Source: an uncultured Clostridia bacterium
GTDB lineage: Bacteria > Bacillota > Clostridia > Oscillospirales > Oscillospiraceae
Direction: 5' to 3'
Assembly (NCBI GenBank): GCA_946186375.1
Contig: CAMHMZ010000001.1
Span: 1-64,000, forward strand
DNA length: 64,000 nt
This document shows, one piece after another, positions 8,198-14,995 of the stretch. Positions within the stretch are counted from its first letter, which is position 1, and every line of letters begins with the position of its first letter. The translations under genes were made by a program, and so were the position numbers. The notes under the pieces are model-generated. The model did no database searches and had not been told where the DNA came from. It saw only the letters and a program-made list of their open reading frames with translations.

Positions 8198-9502
8198 ATG
8201 AAAAGAATTATTGCGTGCATGCTGGCGTTGGTGATGATGCTATCGCTTGCTGGCTGTGCGGGGTCAGTAAAGTCTTCGCCGGAAATGAAACAGTACATTG
8301 GCGACTATTCAGCTAAATCTGTAATAACGATTGGTAGTGTAAATCCTGTTGAAAACTACTTCCCGAATGGGTTTGACATGATGCTTAGAGAGAAGAACAA
8401 AGGGTCGCTCTCAGCAGGAGAGACTGTCTATGATGTTACGTGGACAGTGTTGGATAATAAGTTCTACTTAAAGATAGAGGAAGAGACTTATACTGGTGAT
8501 CTGCGTGACGGTTGCATTGTCATCGAGGGGATTGCCGGAGAAGGCACCAAAACCGTTATGGCCAACAAAGCAAATTCGGATCAAGCTAAGCTTGATGAGA
8601 TCATAGCGGAATATGCGCCTGCAGCGCCGGGTGAATGGTGGGATGGCGTGTGGTACGGCTGGCTTGTGTACGATAATGCTCAGGGTGCATATGCGGACTG
8701 GCAGAGCAAAACTCACGACGTTGTTTGCCAGGTGCTGTCACTGGATTCTTTTGGCATGATGACGTTCTCTTGGGCCCAGGAAGATCCGAGCGTGCCGTTT
8801 GCGACGATAACAGGCCATTATGAGCAAGGCCGCAGTGATATCGCAAAATTCGTAGCGGACGATGTGGATGGCACAGAAGACCTTATGGGCGCCGAACATA
8901 TCGTAGTGGATCCGGCCCTGACCAGTGTATCATCCGTGCCGCATATGATTGAAATCACGGGGTCTTCGTCTTCAGAAAGCACAGACGAAGATTATTACCA
9001 GTTTTACATCTATCTGCGTCCATGGGGTGACAGTTGGGACGACCTCAAGGAAACGCCAGCTGGAAAGTATCGTTATAAGAATATGATGCCGTCAAACTAT
9101 GATTGGTATACGGAAATGGTCCAACAGAAGCTGGATCCCATGAAAGAATTTGAAACCAAGAGCATGAAGGATGCAGCAAAGAAACACGCTCGCAGTGTGC
9201 TTGGCTCCTGGAGCGCAAGCGGCTTTGTGTACACGTTCAAGAAGGACGGCACCGGCGTTTATTCTTACGGTTCCGGTGAAATGAAGTTCAAGTACACAGT
9301 CGACAAAGATACGCTGCAGCTGACATATGAGAACGAGGCGGAGCCGATCACGACCGTATTCTCTGTGAACGGAAATGAAATGACTATTCGGGATCCACTC
9401 GGCGTCGATATCACATACACCAAAGTTGTAGAAGAAACGGCGGCTGAAGCCACTGCAACGCCTGCTCCGGCTGAAAGCCCAGAGGCAACGCCAGCCGGTT
9501 AA
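8198..9502 (+). CDS. lipoprotein of unknown function (434 aa)
   Basis: Signal peptide with lipobox LAGC (Cys20), so secreted and lipid-anchored on the outer face of the membrane. The long beta-rich body ends in a lipocalin-like or DUF5640-like block (GSWSASGFVYTFKKDGTGVYSYGSGEMKFKYTV) and a Thr/Pro/Glu-rich tail. The SD AGGAGG overlaps the end of cca, so the two are co-transcribed. Binding partner unknown. Confidence 0.8.
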   Translation: MKRIIACMLALVMMLSLAGCAGSVKSSPEMKQYIGDYSAKSVITIGSVNPVENYFPNGFDMMLREKNKGSLSAGETVYDVTWTVLDNKFYLKIEEETYTGDLRDGCIVIEGIAGEGTKTVMANKANSDQAKLDEIIAEYAPAAPGEWWDGVWYGWLVYDNAQGAYADWQSKTHDVVCQVLSLDSFGMMTFSWAQEDPSVPFATITGHYEQGRSDIAKFVADDVDGTEDLMGAEHIVVDPALTSVSSVPHMIEITGSSSSESTDEDYYQFYIYLRPWGDSWDDLKETPAGKYRYKNMMPSNYDWYTEMVQQKLDPMKEFETKSMKDAAKKHARSVLGSWSASGFVYTFKKDGTGVYSYGSGEMKFKYTVDKDTLQLTYENEAEPITTVFSVNGNEMTIRDPLGVDITYTKVVEETAAEATATPAPAESPEATPAG

Positions 9503-9526
9503 GCGGTATAAAACATGCGATTAATA

Positions 9527-9555
9527 TTGACATAAACGAAGAGAAATAGTACAAT
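9527..9555 (+). promoter_or_regulatory. sigma-A type promoter
   Basis: TTGACA, 17-base spacer, TACAAT. The predicted start near 9562 lies just before the structured RNA at 9569. Confidence 0.8.
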
Positions 9556-9568
9556 ACAGTCAACAGAA

Positions 9569-9618
9569 CCCGCCACGCCTATGGCTGCTTTTTAAGTAGT
9601 TATGCGCAACCCGGCGGG
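9569..9618 (+). ncRNA. structured RNA upstream of Abi_2 (AbiD/AbiF-type RNA antitoxin)
   Basis: Closing stem CCCGCC/GGCGGG encloses a second hairpin with arms CTGCTT and AAGTAG and the segment TATGCGCAACC. A short RNA of this form directly upstream of Abi_2 genes is known from AbiD/AbiF systems, where it serves as the RNA antitoxin to a HEPN-type toxin. It has its own promoter (9527-9555) and is followed by ACTTTTATT. It looks intact although the protein is truncated. Confidence 0.7.
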
Positions 9619-9643
9619 ACTTTTATTGTAGAGGATTGATATC

Positions 9644-10126
9644 GTGCATCCGTATCCAAAACAAATCTTAACGCTGCAGCAACAGATTCAATCATATATT
9701 GATGCTGGAATGGTAGTTGAACCAAGTGATTCAGCGGCTGATGTGTTGACCAGGGTAGGTTTTTATCGCCTTCGAGGGTACTGTTTCCACTTATACGACA
9801 ATAGTACGAAACAGTATGCGCCAGGCACAAAGTTCTCAGATATTGTATCGCTGTACAATTTCGATATGGAGCTTTCACATCTTTTGTTTGGGATGCTGAC
9901 GTCCATTGAAATTGCTCTGCGAGCGCGTCTTAATGAAGCTCTTCTGACATATGGAGATGCGTTGATCGTTACAGATCCGACCCCCTTCAAAGATAAGTCC
10001 CTGTACTGGAAAAATATGAGTGCAGTTGCTTCGGAAATAGCTCGCTCAAATGATGTTTTTATCAAACACAACTTTGACAATCACGCATGCTCTTTTACGC
10101 TTGACAAACACAACGCAAAAGAGTAA
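9644..10126 (+). CDS. truncated Abi_2 (AbiD/AbiF-like) protein
   Basis: GTG start after GAGGATTG. The first about 145 residues match Abi_2 abortive-infection proteins (LTRVGFYRLRGYCFHLYD, YNFDMELSHLLFGMLTSIEIALRARLNEALL). Family members are about 300 residues with the HEPN catalytic Arg/His in the second half. Here the protein stops at 160 residues, and its last dozen residues are encoded by a promoter cassette (10101-10129). It is therefore probably a non-toxic remnant created by deletion. Confidence 0.75.
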   Translation: MHPYPKQILTLQQQIQSYIDAGMVVEPSDSAADVLTRVGFYRLRGYCFHLYDNSTKQYAPGTKFSDIVSLYNFDMELSHLLFGMLTSIEIALRARLNEALLTYGDALIVTDPTPFKDKSLYWKNMSAVASEIARSNDVFIKHNFDNHACSFTLDKHNAKE

Positions 10127-10129
10127 TAT
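10101..10129 (+). promoter_or_regulatory. sigma-A type promoter, nearly leaderless
   Basis: TTGACA, spacer AACACAACGCAAAAGAG, TAATAT. It lies inside the 3' end of the truncated Abi_2 gene. The -10 box ends only six bases before ATG 10136. Confidence 0.7.
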
Positions 10130-10135
10130 ATAACC

Positions 10136-10522
10136 ATGAAAAACATCAAGAAAACAATTTCAATCGTTCTGGCAATCGCTCTCGTTTTCGCGCTTTGTGC
10201 ATGCGGCAATGAAGGGAACGCCGCGAAAGACACATCCGAAGACGAAGCCACAAACATTCCCGAGCAGGTTGCCCCGGCGCCGACCGAGGCTCCGGCGGAA
10301 ACGGCAAGTGCAGCCGAAGAGGTCACGCTCGAAGATCTTCTCGCTCTGGTAGGAAGTCCTGCCGAAGAGGCTGTGAAGCTTCTGGGAGACCCAGCTTCCA
10401 CAGACTACGCGTCAAGTTGCCTCGGCCCTGGGGAAGACGGCGAGTGGGAATACGACCATTTCGTGGTGTACACGTACAAGAACGAAGGCAGCGAAGAGGT
10501 CGTAGACGTCGTAGCAAAGTAA
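10136..10522 (+). CDS. small lipoprotein (128 aa)
   Basis: Signal peptide with Cys23 after a hydrophobic stretch, then a Glu/Ala/Pro-rich linker and a compact C-terminal domain (LVGSPAEEAVKLLGDPASTDYASSCLGPGEDGEWEY). No SD precedes ATG 10136, and the promoter's -10 box is six bases away, so the mRNA is probably leaderless. Function unknown. Confidence 0.7.
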   Translation: MKNIKKTISIVLAIALVFALCACGNEGNAAKDTSEDEATNIPEQVAPAPTEAPAETASAAEEVTLEDLLALVGSPAEEAVKLLGDPASTDYASSCLGPGEDGEWEYDHFVVYTYKNEGSEEVVDVVAK

Positions 10523-10535
10523 ACTACAGGTTTAG

Positions 10536-10564
10536 TTGACAAAGAAAAGCAGCAACCGTAAAAT
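10536..10564 (+). promoter_or_regulatory. sigma-A type promoter
   Basis: TTGACA, 17-base spacer, TAAAAT, for the 40-aa gene at 10612. Confidence 0.8.
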
Positions 10565-10611
10565 AGCGGTGTAAAAACAAATTCGGGAATACTCCCAGAA
10601 AGGAAAAGACT

Positions 10612-10734
10612 ATGCGTACTGTATCGTTAAGACGTTCATATCAATTGTCAAAACAGTCCCGCAAGCTGTTTAGCTGCGAGAGTGAGCTTTGGCATGCCCA
10701 TATGGACGAACGAACGCGCGCAAAGAGGGAGTAA
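10612..10734 (+). CDS. small basic protein (40 aa)
   Basis: MRTVSLRRSYQLSKQSRKLF... with good AGAAAGGAAAAG upstream of ATG 10612, its own promoter and a downstream terminator. Rich in Arg/Lys, with one Cys and two His. Possibly nucleic-acid binding; not recognised. Confidence 0.6.
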   Translation: MRTVSLRRSYQLSKQSRKLFSCESELWHAHMDERTRAKRE

Positions 10735-10777
10735 CAGGGACCATAGGATCCTCCTCGAAGGTCGTTTAAGAGAGACA

Positions 10778-10816
10778 AACGCCGCTTGTTCGTCATTGAA
10801 CAGGCGGCGTTTTTGA
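10778..10816 (+). terminator. rho-independent terminator
   Basis: AACGCCGCTTGTTC pairs with GAACAGGCGGCGTT around a six-base loop and is followed by T5. Confidence 0.9.
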
Positions 10817-10850
10817 TTCTGAAATGACGTTTTTTTGAGGAGTGATAGTA

Positions 10851-11096
10851 ATGGCTATTCCGACAGTTAACATGGCGGCCACCGGCCGCAATATCAATAT
10901 GCTGCGCATGCGCGCTGGTATGACGGTTCACGATGTACAGAGCATCATGGGTTTCAACACGCCGCAGGCGATCTACAAGTGGCTGCGCGGCGAATCTCTG
11001 CCGACGATCGACAATATGGTTATCCTGGCGGCCATCTTCCATGTGGCTCTGGATGAAATCATCGTAGTGGATACAAATATCGTGGCAACAGCTTAA
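10851..11096 (+). CDS. HTH (XRE/Cro-like) regulator (81 aa)
   Basis: One helix-turn-helix: NINMLRMRAGMTVHDVQSIM followed by the recognition helix TPQAIYKWLRGESLPTIDNM. A C-terminal helix (VILAAIFHVALDEIIVV) is typical of short XRE regulators. ATG 10851 has GAGGAGTGA upstream. It sits directly before the tRNA array and may control it or neighbouring genes; that link is inference. Confidence 0.85.
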   Translation: MAIPTVNMAATGRNINMLRMRAGMTVHDVQSIMGFNTPQAIYKWLRGESLPTIDNMVILAAIFHVALDEIIVVDTNIVATA

Positions 11097-11179
11097 CACA
11101 CATTCAACGCGTATCCAACGAACGCGTGTGTTGAACAACAAAAAAACAATAAAGCAAGATGCGTTGCGTCTTGTAACAT

Positions 11180-11257
11180 GCTCCCATCGACTAGCTGGCC
11201 AAGGTCGCGGCCCTTTCACGGCTGAAACGCTCGGTTCGAATCCGGCTGGGAGTACCA
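11180..11257 (+). tRNA. tRNA-Glu (TTC)
   Basis: First tRNA of the array. Acceptor GCTCCCA/TGGGAGT, anticodon loop CTTTCAC, encoded CCA. Confidence 0.9.
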
Positions 11258-11264
11258 CAAATAT

Positions 11265-11351
11265 GGGTCGGTATGCCTAGCGGCGAGGGCAGGGGACTGT
11301 AAATCCCTAACATCGGAAACAACGTTGGTTCGAGTCCAACCCGGCCCACCA
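11265..11351 (+). tRNA. tRNA-Tyr (GTA)
   Basis: Acceptor GGGTCGG/CCGGCCC, loop CTGTAAA, long variable arm, encoded CCA. Confidence 0.95.
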
Positions 11352-11365
11352 AAGGGGATAGTTAA

Positions 11366-11635
11366 ATGTTCTATAATGTTGTGATTGGAAAGCCGGTCGT
11401 AGATCCGCAGTTGCTTCTCGCTGTCAGCGAAGAGGACTGGGAAAGGAACGAAAAGCCAAACACATTGTTCACAGAGACACGCTTTCTTCCAGCGGTTCTG
11501 AAAGAGACCGGTGTGGTTTCGTCAACAGGGGAAGTAAGACGAAATCGGCCTGACCTGGTGAGAACGTTGGATTCACTCGATTGCTTCCAGGTGAAATGGG
11601 GCAAGAAATTCTTATACATTGTTGTAGGAAACTGA
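11366..11635 (+). CDS. hypothetical protein inside the tRNA array (89 aa)
   Basis: MFYNVVIGKPVVDPQ... ends two bases before tRNA-Pro begins. AAAGGGGATAG precedes ATG 11366. Sequence suggests a small alpha/beta domain (RNRPDLVRTLDSLDCFQVKWGKKFLYIVVGN). Not recognised. Its mRNA would be cut from flanking tRNAs during processing. Confidence 0.7.
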   Translation: MFYNVVIGKPVVDPQLLLAVSEEDWERNEKPNTLFTETRFLPAVLKETGVVSSTGEVRRNRPDLVRTLDSLDCFQVKWGKKFLYIVVGN

Positions 11636-11636
11636 T

Positions 11637-11709
11637 CCAGGTGTGGCGCAGTTGGTAGTGCGCGTGATTTGGGATTACGAGGTCGCCGGTTCGAGCCCGG
11701 TCACTTGGT
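11637..11709 (+). tRNA. tRNA-Pro (TGG), no encoded CCA
   Basis: Acceptor CCAGGTG/CACTTGG, loop TTTGGGA. The 3' side reads T then TCACC, so CCA must be added enzymatically. Confidence 0.88.
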
Positions 11710-11783
11710 TCACCGAGAGTTGTGCTCGATCAGCAGTGAAAGTTAAAAGCTTCACTGTGGATATGCGTTCATCTCTCACACAT

Positions 11784-11857
11784 ACCCGCTTCGTATATCG
11801 GTAGTACAACTGGCTCTGACCCAGTTGGGCGTGGTTCGACTCCATGAGCGGGTGCCA
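11784..11857 (+). tRNA. tRNA-Gln (CTG)
   Basis: Acceptor ACCCGCT/AGCGGGT, loop CTCTGAC, encoded CCA. The 75-base spacer before it can close as GAGAG/CTCTC around a CAGTGAA/TTCACTG hairpin. Confidence 0.93.
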
Positions 11858-11860
11858 TAT

Positions 11861-11934
11861 AGGGGCGTCATCTAACGGTAGGATAGCGGTCTCCAAAACC
11901 GTACATGAGAGTTCGATTCTTTCCGCCCCTGCCA
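11861..11934 (+). tRNA. tRNA-Trp (CCA)
   Basis: Acceptor AGGGGCG/CGCCCCT, loop CTCCAAA, encoded CCA. Confidence 0.95.
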
Positions 11935-12011
11935 TGCCCTCCGAGATTTGAGGATCGTCGGTGAAAGCTCGTTCTTCGCGGAGAAATGAGAAAGGGAAAA
12001 CAGAACAATAT

Positions 12012-12103
12012 GCGGGATTACCCAAGTGGTTGAAGGGGCCGGTCTTGAAAACCGGAAGGGCGTTAACAGCGCCGCGGGGGTTCGAATCCCTCATCCCGCG
12101 CCA
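12012..12103 (+). tRNA. tRNA-Ser (TGA)
   Basis: Acceptor GCGGGAT/ATCCCGC, loop CTTGAAA, class II variable arm, encoded CCA. Confidence 0.95.
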
Positions 12104-12246
12104 GCGGAGTGCGAGCGATTGCGGCCCGGTTAGCTACCGGGTGCGGCTTACACCTGTGTCGTACGTCGAGCGGCTGTGCTGCAGTAAACAGCGATGCAAC
12201 GGCGGTAACGGATCTGCTTCCCCGTGAAGGAAGTAGCGCACTCCGT
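12104..12246 (+). ncRNA. closed structured RNA between tRNAs (143 nt)
   Basis: Begins at the base after the tRNA-Ser CCA. Ends pair as GCGGAGTGCG/CGCACTCCGT. Inside are hairpins CCCGGT/ACCGGG, GCTGT/ACAGC and CTGCTTCC/GGAAGTAG. It is not a tRNA and has no coding frame. Processing of the upstream tRNA 3' end would release its 5' end. Confidence 0.5.
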
Positions 12247-12255
12247 ATTCATAGA

Positions 12256-12309
12256 GGACGAAAGATCGCTCAGTGGTTAGGTGAACCAACACGAAAGTGA
12301 CTAACGTCC
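12256..12309 (+). ncRNA. small closed structured RNA
   Basis: Stem GGACG/CGTCC encloses GGTT/AACC and CAC-GAAA-GTG hairpins, a small three-way junction just before tRNA-Glu(CTC). Confidence 0.3.
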
Positions 12310-12315
12310 AAATCT

Positions 12316-12392
12316 GGTCCGATAGTCAAGTTGGATAAGACGCCGGCCTCTCAAGCCGGAAGCGGCGAGTTCAAGTCTCCCTCGGATCACCA
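12316..12392 (+). tRNA. tRNA-Glu (CTC)
   Basis: Acceptor GGTCCGA/TCGGATC, loop CTCTCAA, encoded CCA; one mismatch in the T stem. Confidence 0.88.
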
Positions 12393-12476
12393 TGGAGCAC
12401 AAACTGAGACGGCTCAGTTACAACTCGCTGGTGCCTGCACCGGTGGAAGTTTTATAACCGTCAAATATACAAATAT

Positions 12477-12552
12477 GTGCTATTAGTTCAGTCGGTAGAA
12501 CACTTGACTTTTAATCAAGGGGTCCGGGGTTCGAGTCCCCGATGGCACACCA
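12477..12552 (+). tRNA. tRNA-Lys (TTT)
   Basis: Acceptor GTGCTAT/ATGGCAC, loop CTTTTAA, encoded CCA. Confidence 0.95.
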
Positions 12553-12654
12553 TGGCCGGTATCCAAGTATCAAGGGCGCTGCAATACGTAGTGCAGTGGC
12601 TCGAAGCAGTCGCGAATGCGCGAGCACGGGTAGGTGGAACTCCTATCACGGCCA
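12553..12654 (+). ncRNA. closed structured RNA between tRNAs (102 nt)
   Basis: Starts right after the tRNA-Lys CCA. Ends pair TGGCCG/CGGCCA. Interior hairpins are CTGCA/TGCAG, TCGCG-AATG-CGCGA and TAGG/CCTA. Same layout as the RNA at 12104. Confidence 0.45.
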
Positions 12655-12663
12655 ACCATATAT

Positions 12664-12748
12664 CTGCGTGTGGTGGAATTGGCATACACGATGGACTTAA
12701 AATCCATCGCCGAAAGGATTGAGGGTTCAACCCCCTCCACGCAGACCA
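12664..12748 (+). tRNA. tRNA-Leu (TAA)
   Basis: Acceptor CTGCGTG/CACGCAG, loop CTTAAAA, class II arm, encoded CCA. Confidence 0.95.
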
Positions 12749-12752
12749 ATTT

Positions 12753-12838
12753 GCCGGTGTGATGGAATGGCAGACGTGACGGACTCAAAATCCGTTCCTG
12801 GCAACAGGGTGTGGGTTCAAGTCCCACCACCGGCACCA
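12753..12838 (+). tRNA. tRNA-Leu (CAA)
   Basis: Acceptor GCCGGTG/CACCGGC, loop CTCAAAA, class II arm, encoded CCA. Confidence 0.95.
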
Positions 12839-13309
12839 TTGCATTCCGTATGGAAGCGACGGCGTGCAATATTAAAACCCGGAAGGTTGGCTTAGAGGCA
12901 GCCATCCTTTAAAGAGTTCATCGCCGCCATAGTCATATGCTGAAAGCGGAGGAAACCCGCCAGGTATATGATAACGATGCATAATAGCATTCGACCCTGA
13001 CCTATGTCGCAACGTACGGCTTAACGGTCAACCATGCATCGCTGGCGCTATGTGTCTGACGAGGCACAGCGTATACGTCATGAGAGAAGATGTATCTATC
13101 GTATACGCGCCAGAGGAACATCTTCGGTGGATGATTTGGCGTAACAGCACACCGGGACCAAAAGCATGTGTGAATTCCAGCATGGAAGAGGTGGCCAGAC
13201 TGTGAACTGCGGGCAGAACCTTCGACGGTCGAACGCCGCTTTCCCACATGCAAACAACTCAGCGGTGAAGCAGTAGAATAACAGCTTCGCCGCTGAATAA
13301 AGCGAATAT
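12839..13309 (+). ncRNA. large structured RNA region containing a 23S rRNA GTPase-centre-like segment
   Basis: 471 bases between two tRNA-Leu genes with no convincing coding frame and many strong stems: ATTGCA/TGCAAT at its start, TCATAT/ATATGA with GCGG/CCGC, CTGGCGC/GCGCCAG (13042-13113) around GCGTATACG/CGTATACGC, and a 13-bp stem at 13259-13296. Bases 12885-12916 match 31 of 32 bases of bacterial 23S helix 43 and its 3' flank; 12976-12990 resembles helix 44. Size and tRNA-side position recall the ROOL and GOLLD classes of large phage RNAs. Class assignment is not proven. Confidence 0.6.
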
Positions 13310-13396
13310 GCATCCGTGGCGGAATTGGAATACGCGCCAGACTAAGGATCTGGTGCCCGAAAGGGCTTGTGAGTTCGAGTCTCACCGGATGCACCA
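13310..13396 (+). tRNA. tRNA-Leu (AAG)
   Basis: Acceptor GCATCCG/CGGATGC, loop CTAAGGA, class II arm, encoded CCA. A34 is rare for bacterial Leu tRNAs and would need deamination to inosine for wide decoding. Confidence 0.93.
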
Positions 13397-13403
13397 GATG
13401 TAT

Positions 13404-13477
13404 TGGGCTATAGTGTAACGGTAACACAACGGACTTTGACTCCGTCGTTTTGGGTTCGAATCCCGATAGCCCAGCCA
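13404..13477 (+). tRNA. tRNA-Gln (TTG)
   Basis: Acceptor TGGGCTA/TAGCCCA, loop CTTTGAC, encoded CCA. Confidence 0.95.
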
Positions 13478-13605
13478 TGCCCGAAAGGGCACAAAGGCTG
13501 CAAAGACTTACGAGTTTCTTGCAGGATGCGACGCGCGCTTGCCCGTCGCAGCACGGCCGGCGAATAGCTGGTACGCGATCGCCGCGGCATTGAGTCTGCT
13601 GTGAT
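13478..13605 (+). ncRNA. row of four hairpins between tRNAs
   Basis: Directly after the tRNA-Gln CCA: TGCCC-GAAA-GGGCA, CTGCAA/TTGCAG, TGCGACG/CGTCGCA and CGGCG/CGCCG. No coding frame is supported. Confidence 0.4.
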
Positions 13606-13609
13606 CGTC

Positions 13610-13733
13610 GCCCGTATAGTTCAAAAAGATACGATCAATAAATTAGAACGCCGGTTCGTAAGCCTGAGACAGCAGGTGGGAGTATTCCTGGGCCGGAGAT
13701 GCACCTTGGAGAATCGGGAAGGGTGCTGCGGGC
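13610..13733 (+). ncRNA. closed structured RNA or decayed tRNA region
   Basis: GCCCG pairs with CGGGC at the ends; AGGTG/CACCT lies inside. The first about 70 bases (GTATAGTTC..., GCCGGTTCGTAAGCC) faintly resemble D- and T-arms, so a decayed tRNA is possible. Confidence 0.3.
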
Positions 13734-13745
13734 AATTTCAAAAAT

Positions 13746-13819
13746 GGTTCCGTAGCCAAGTGGTAAGGCAACTGGCTGCAACCCAGCGATCGTCTGTTCG
13801 ACTCAGACCGGAACCTCCA
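13746..13819 (+). tRNA. tRNA-Cys (GCA)
   Basis: Acceptor GGTTCCG/CGGAACC, loop CTGCAAC, encoded CCA. Confidence 0.95.
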
Positions 13820-13822
13820 TAT

Positions 13823-13912
13823 GCCATCTTGGCAGAGCGGTAATGCGTCCGCCTCGAAAGCGGTAGCCAAGACGAGAGTCTTGCGAAGGTTCGATCCCTT
13901 CAGATGGCGCCA
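13823..13912 (+). tRNA. tRNA-Ser (CGA)
   Basis: Acceptor GCCATCT/AGATGGC, loop CTCGAAA, class II arm, encoded CCA. Confidence 0.95.
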
Positions 13913-13920
13913 GAAAAAAT

Positions 13921-14010
13921 GCCGATGGGCCAGAACGGTAATGGGTCCGTTTGGAAGACGGTAGCCAAGTCGAGAGGCTTGAGAAGGTTCGACTCCTTCC
14001 ATCGGCGCCA
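13921..14010 (+). tRNA. tRNA-Ser (GGA)
   Basis: Acceptor GCCGATG/CATCGGC, loop TTGGAAG, class II arm, encoded CCA. Confidence 0.95.
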
Positions 14011-14034
14011 AAAAATGAAAGGTGGTGAACATTC

Positions 14035-14535
14035 ACGGGCAAACTATTCACACGGCCAAATGGTCAAAAAGTATCTATTCCGGAAATCGCAGAAATTGTT
14101 GCACAATACATCGCAACAAATCCTCTCGCAAAATACTCCATCACAGTCGGAACAGACAGCCAGACATACGATCACACAAAGATAGCAGAAGTCGTTGCTG
14201 TACACAGAGTCGGGGCGGGTGGGATCTTCTTCTACCGCATTTCTCATGTAAACAGGATCGACAATCTGCGGCTGAAGATTCAGACGGAAACTCAATGCAG
14301 TCTCAGTATTGCAGACGAGCTTCTAACGTCAATCGAGTTGGATCTGCTCGAGCATGAGCTTGACATAGACGCTCTGGATGTTCACTTCGGTATTCACTGC
14401 GACGTTGGCTACAACGGCAGCACAAAGGCACTGATTCAGGAAATCGTAGGTTGGGTTCAGAGCCTCGGTTACGAATGCAGAATCAAGCCTGATAGCTACG
14501 CTGCAAGTGCTGTTGCTGACAGACTCAGCAAGTAA
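14035..14535 (+). CDS. YkuK-like RNase H-fold protein (DUF458 type), probable ACG start
   Basis: 166 residues: GKLFTRPNGQKV at the N-terminus, a YSITVGTDSQTY strand with the first acidic residue of the RNase H-like fold, IQTETQCSLSIADELL, HFGIHCDVGYNGSTKALIQEIVGWV, and the typical C-terminus RIKPDSYAASAVADRLSK. An in-frame TGA at 14026 forbids a start further upstream, and no ATG, GTG or TTG lies before the conserved region. AAAGGTGGTGA ends six bases before ACG 14035, which puts the start exactly before GKLF. The family is linked to RNase H-like nucleases; its place inside a tRNA array suggests RNA work, which is inference. Confidence 0.8.
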   Translation, partial: TGKLFTRPNGQKVSIPEIAEIVAQYIATNPLAKYSITVGTDSQTYDHTKIAEVVAVHRVGAGGIFFYRISHVNRIDNLRLKIQTETQCSLSIADELLTSIELDLLEHELDIDALDVHFGIHCDVGYNGSTKALIQEIVGWVQSLGYECRIKPDSYAASAVADRLSK

Positions 14536-14578
14536 CGGGAGTAACCGGGAAAAATTATTCTGAGGAATAAACAAAAAA

Positions 14579-14600
14579 GGGCGGTGGTGATCCGCCGCCC
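14579..14600 (+). terminator. hairpin after the YkuK-like gene
   Basis: GGGCGGTG/CGCCGCCC with a six-base loop. No T run follows, so it may be a processing or stabilising stem. Confidence 0.45.
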
Positions 14601-14610
14601 ACGTAAATAT

Positions 14611-14701
14611 GGAGTAGTACCCAAGCTGGTGAAGGGGCCTCCCTGCTAAGGAGGTAGGCACAGAAATGTGTGCAAGCGTTCGAGTCGCTTCTACTCCGCC
14701 A
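14611..14701 (+). tRNA. tRNA-Ser (GCT)
   Basis: Acceptor GGAGTAG/CTACTCC, loop CTGCTAA, class II arm, encoded CCA. Confidence 0.95.
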
Positions 14702-14722
14702 TTTTTCAGAAAGGAATGTACT

Positions 14723-14902
14723 ATGTCAAACAGAGAATTTATGCAAACGCTGGACACAGCAAGGTTTGAGGCGGCTATGCATGCAATCTATTTCGAAGGT
14801 TATATCAAAAAGGGGAGCACGCCGAGTTGCATTGATGTTGTCGCGTGGCTACATGATGATTGCACTAAGCACCAATTATTCTGGAACAAGGTACTGAATT
14901 AG
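14723..14902 (+). CDS. hypothetical protein inside the tRNA array (59 aa)
   Basis: MSNREFMQTLDTARFEAAM... with CAGAAAGGAATG upstream of ATG 14723. Contains a WLHDDCTKH segment. Not recognised. Confidence 0.6.
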   Translation: MSNREFMQTLDTARFEAAMHAIYFEGYIKKGSTPSCIDVVAWLHDDCTKHQLFWNKVLN

Positions 14903-14995
14903 AGTTCACTGAACTCAAATTCAGCAAAAAGAAGAATATCAAATTCAAACGGAAGAATGCCAAAATCATTCGATATATTTCTGTTTGCGAAACAT

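Noticed and set aside
12839-13309. A full or partial functional 23S rRNA gene
   Set aside because: Only the helix 43/44 region is matched; flanking rRNA sequence is absent.
13610-13733. An additional tRNA gene
   Set aside because: D- and T-arm hints exist but no acceptor or anticodon stem of tRNA geometry could be drawn.
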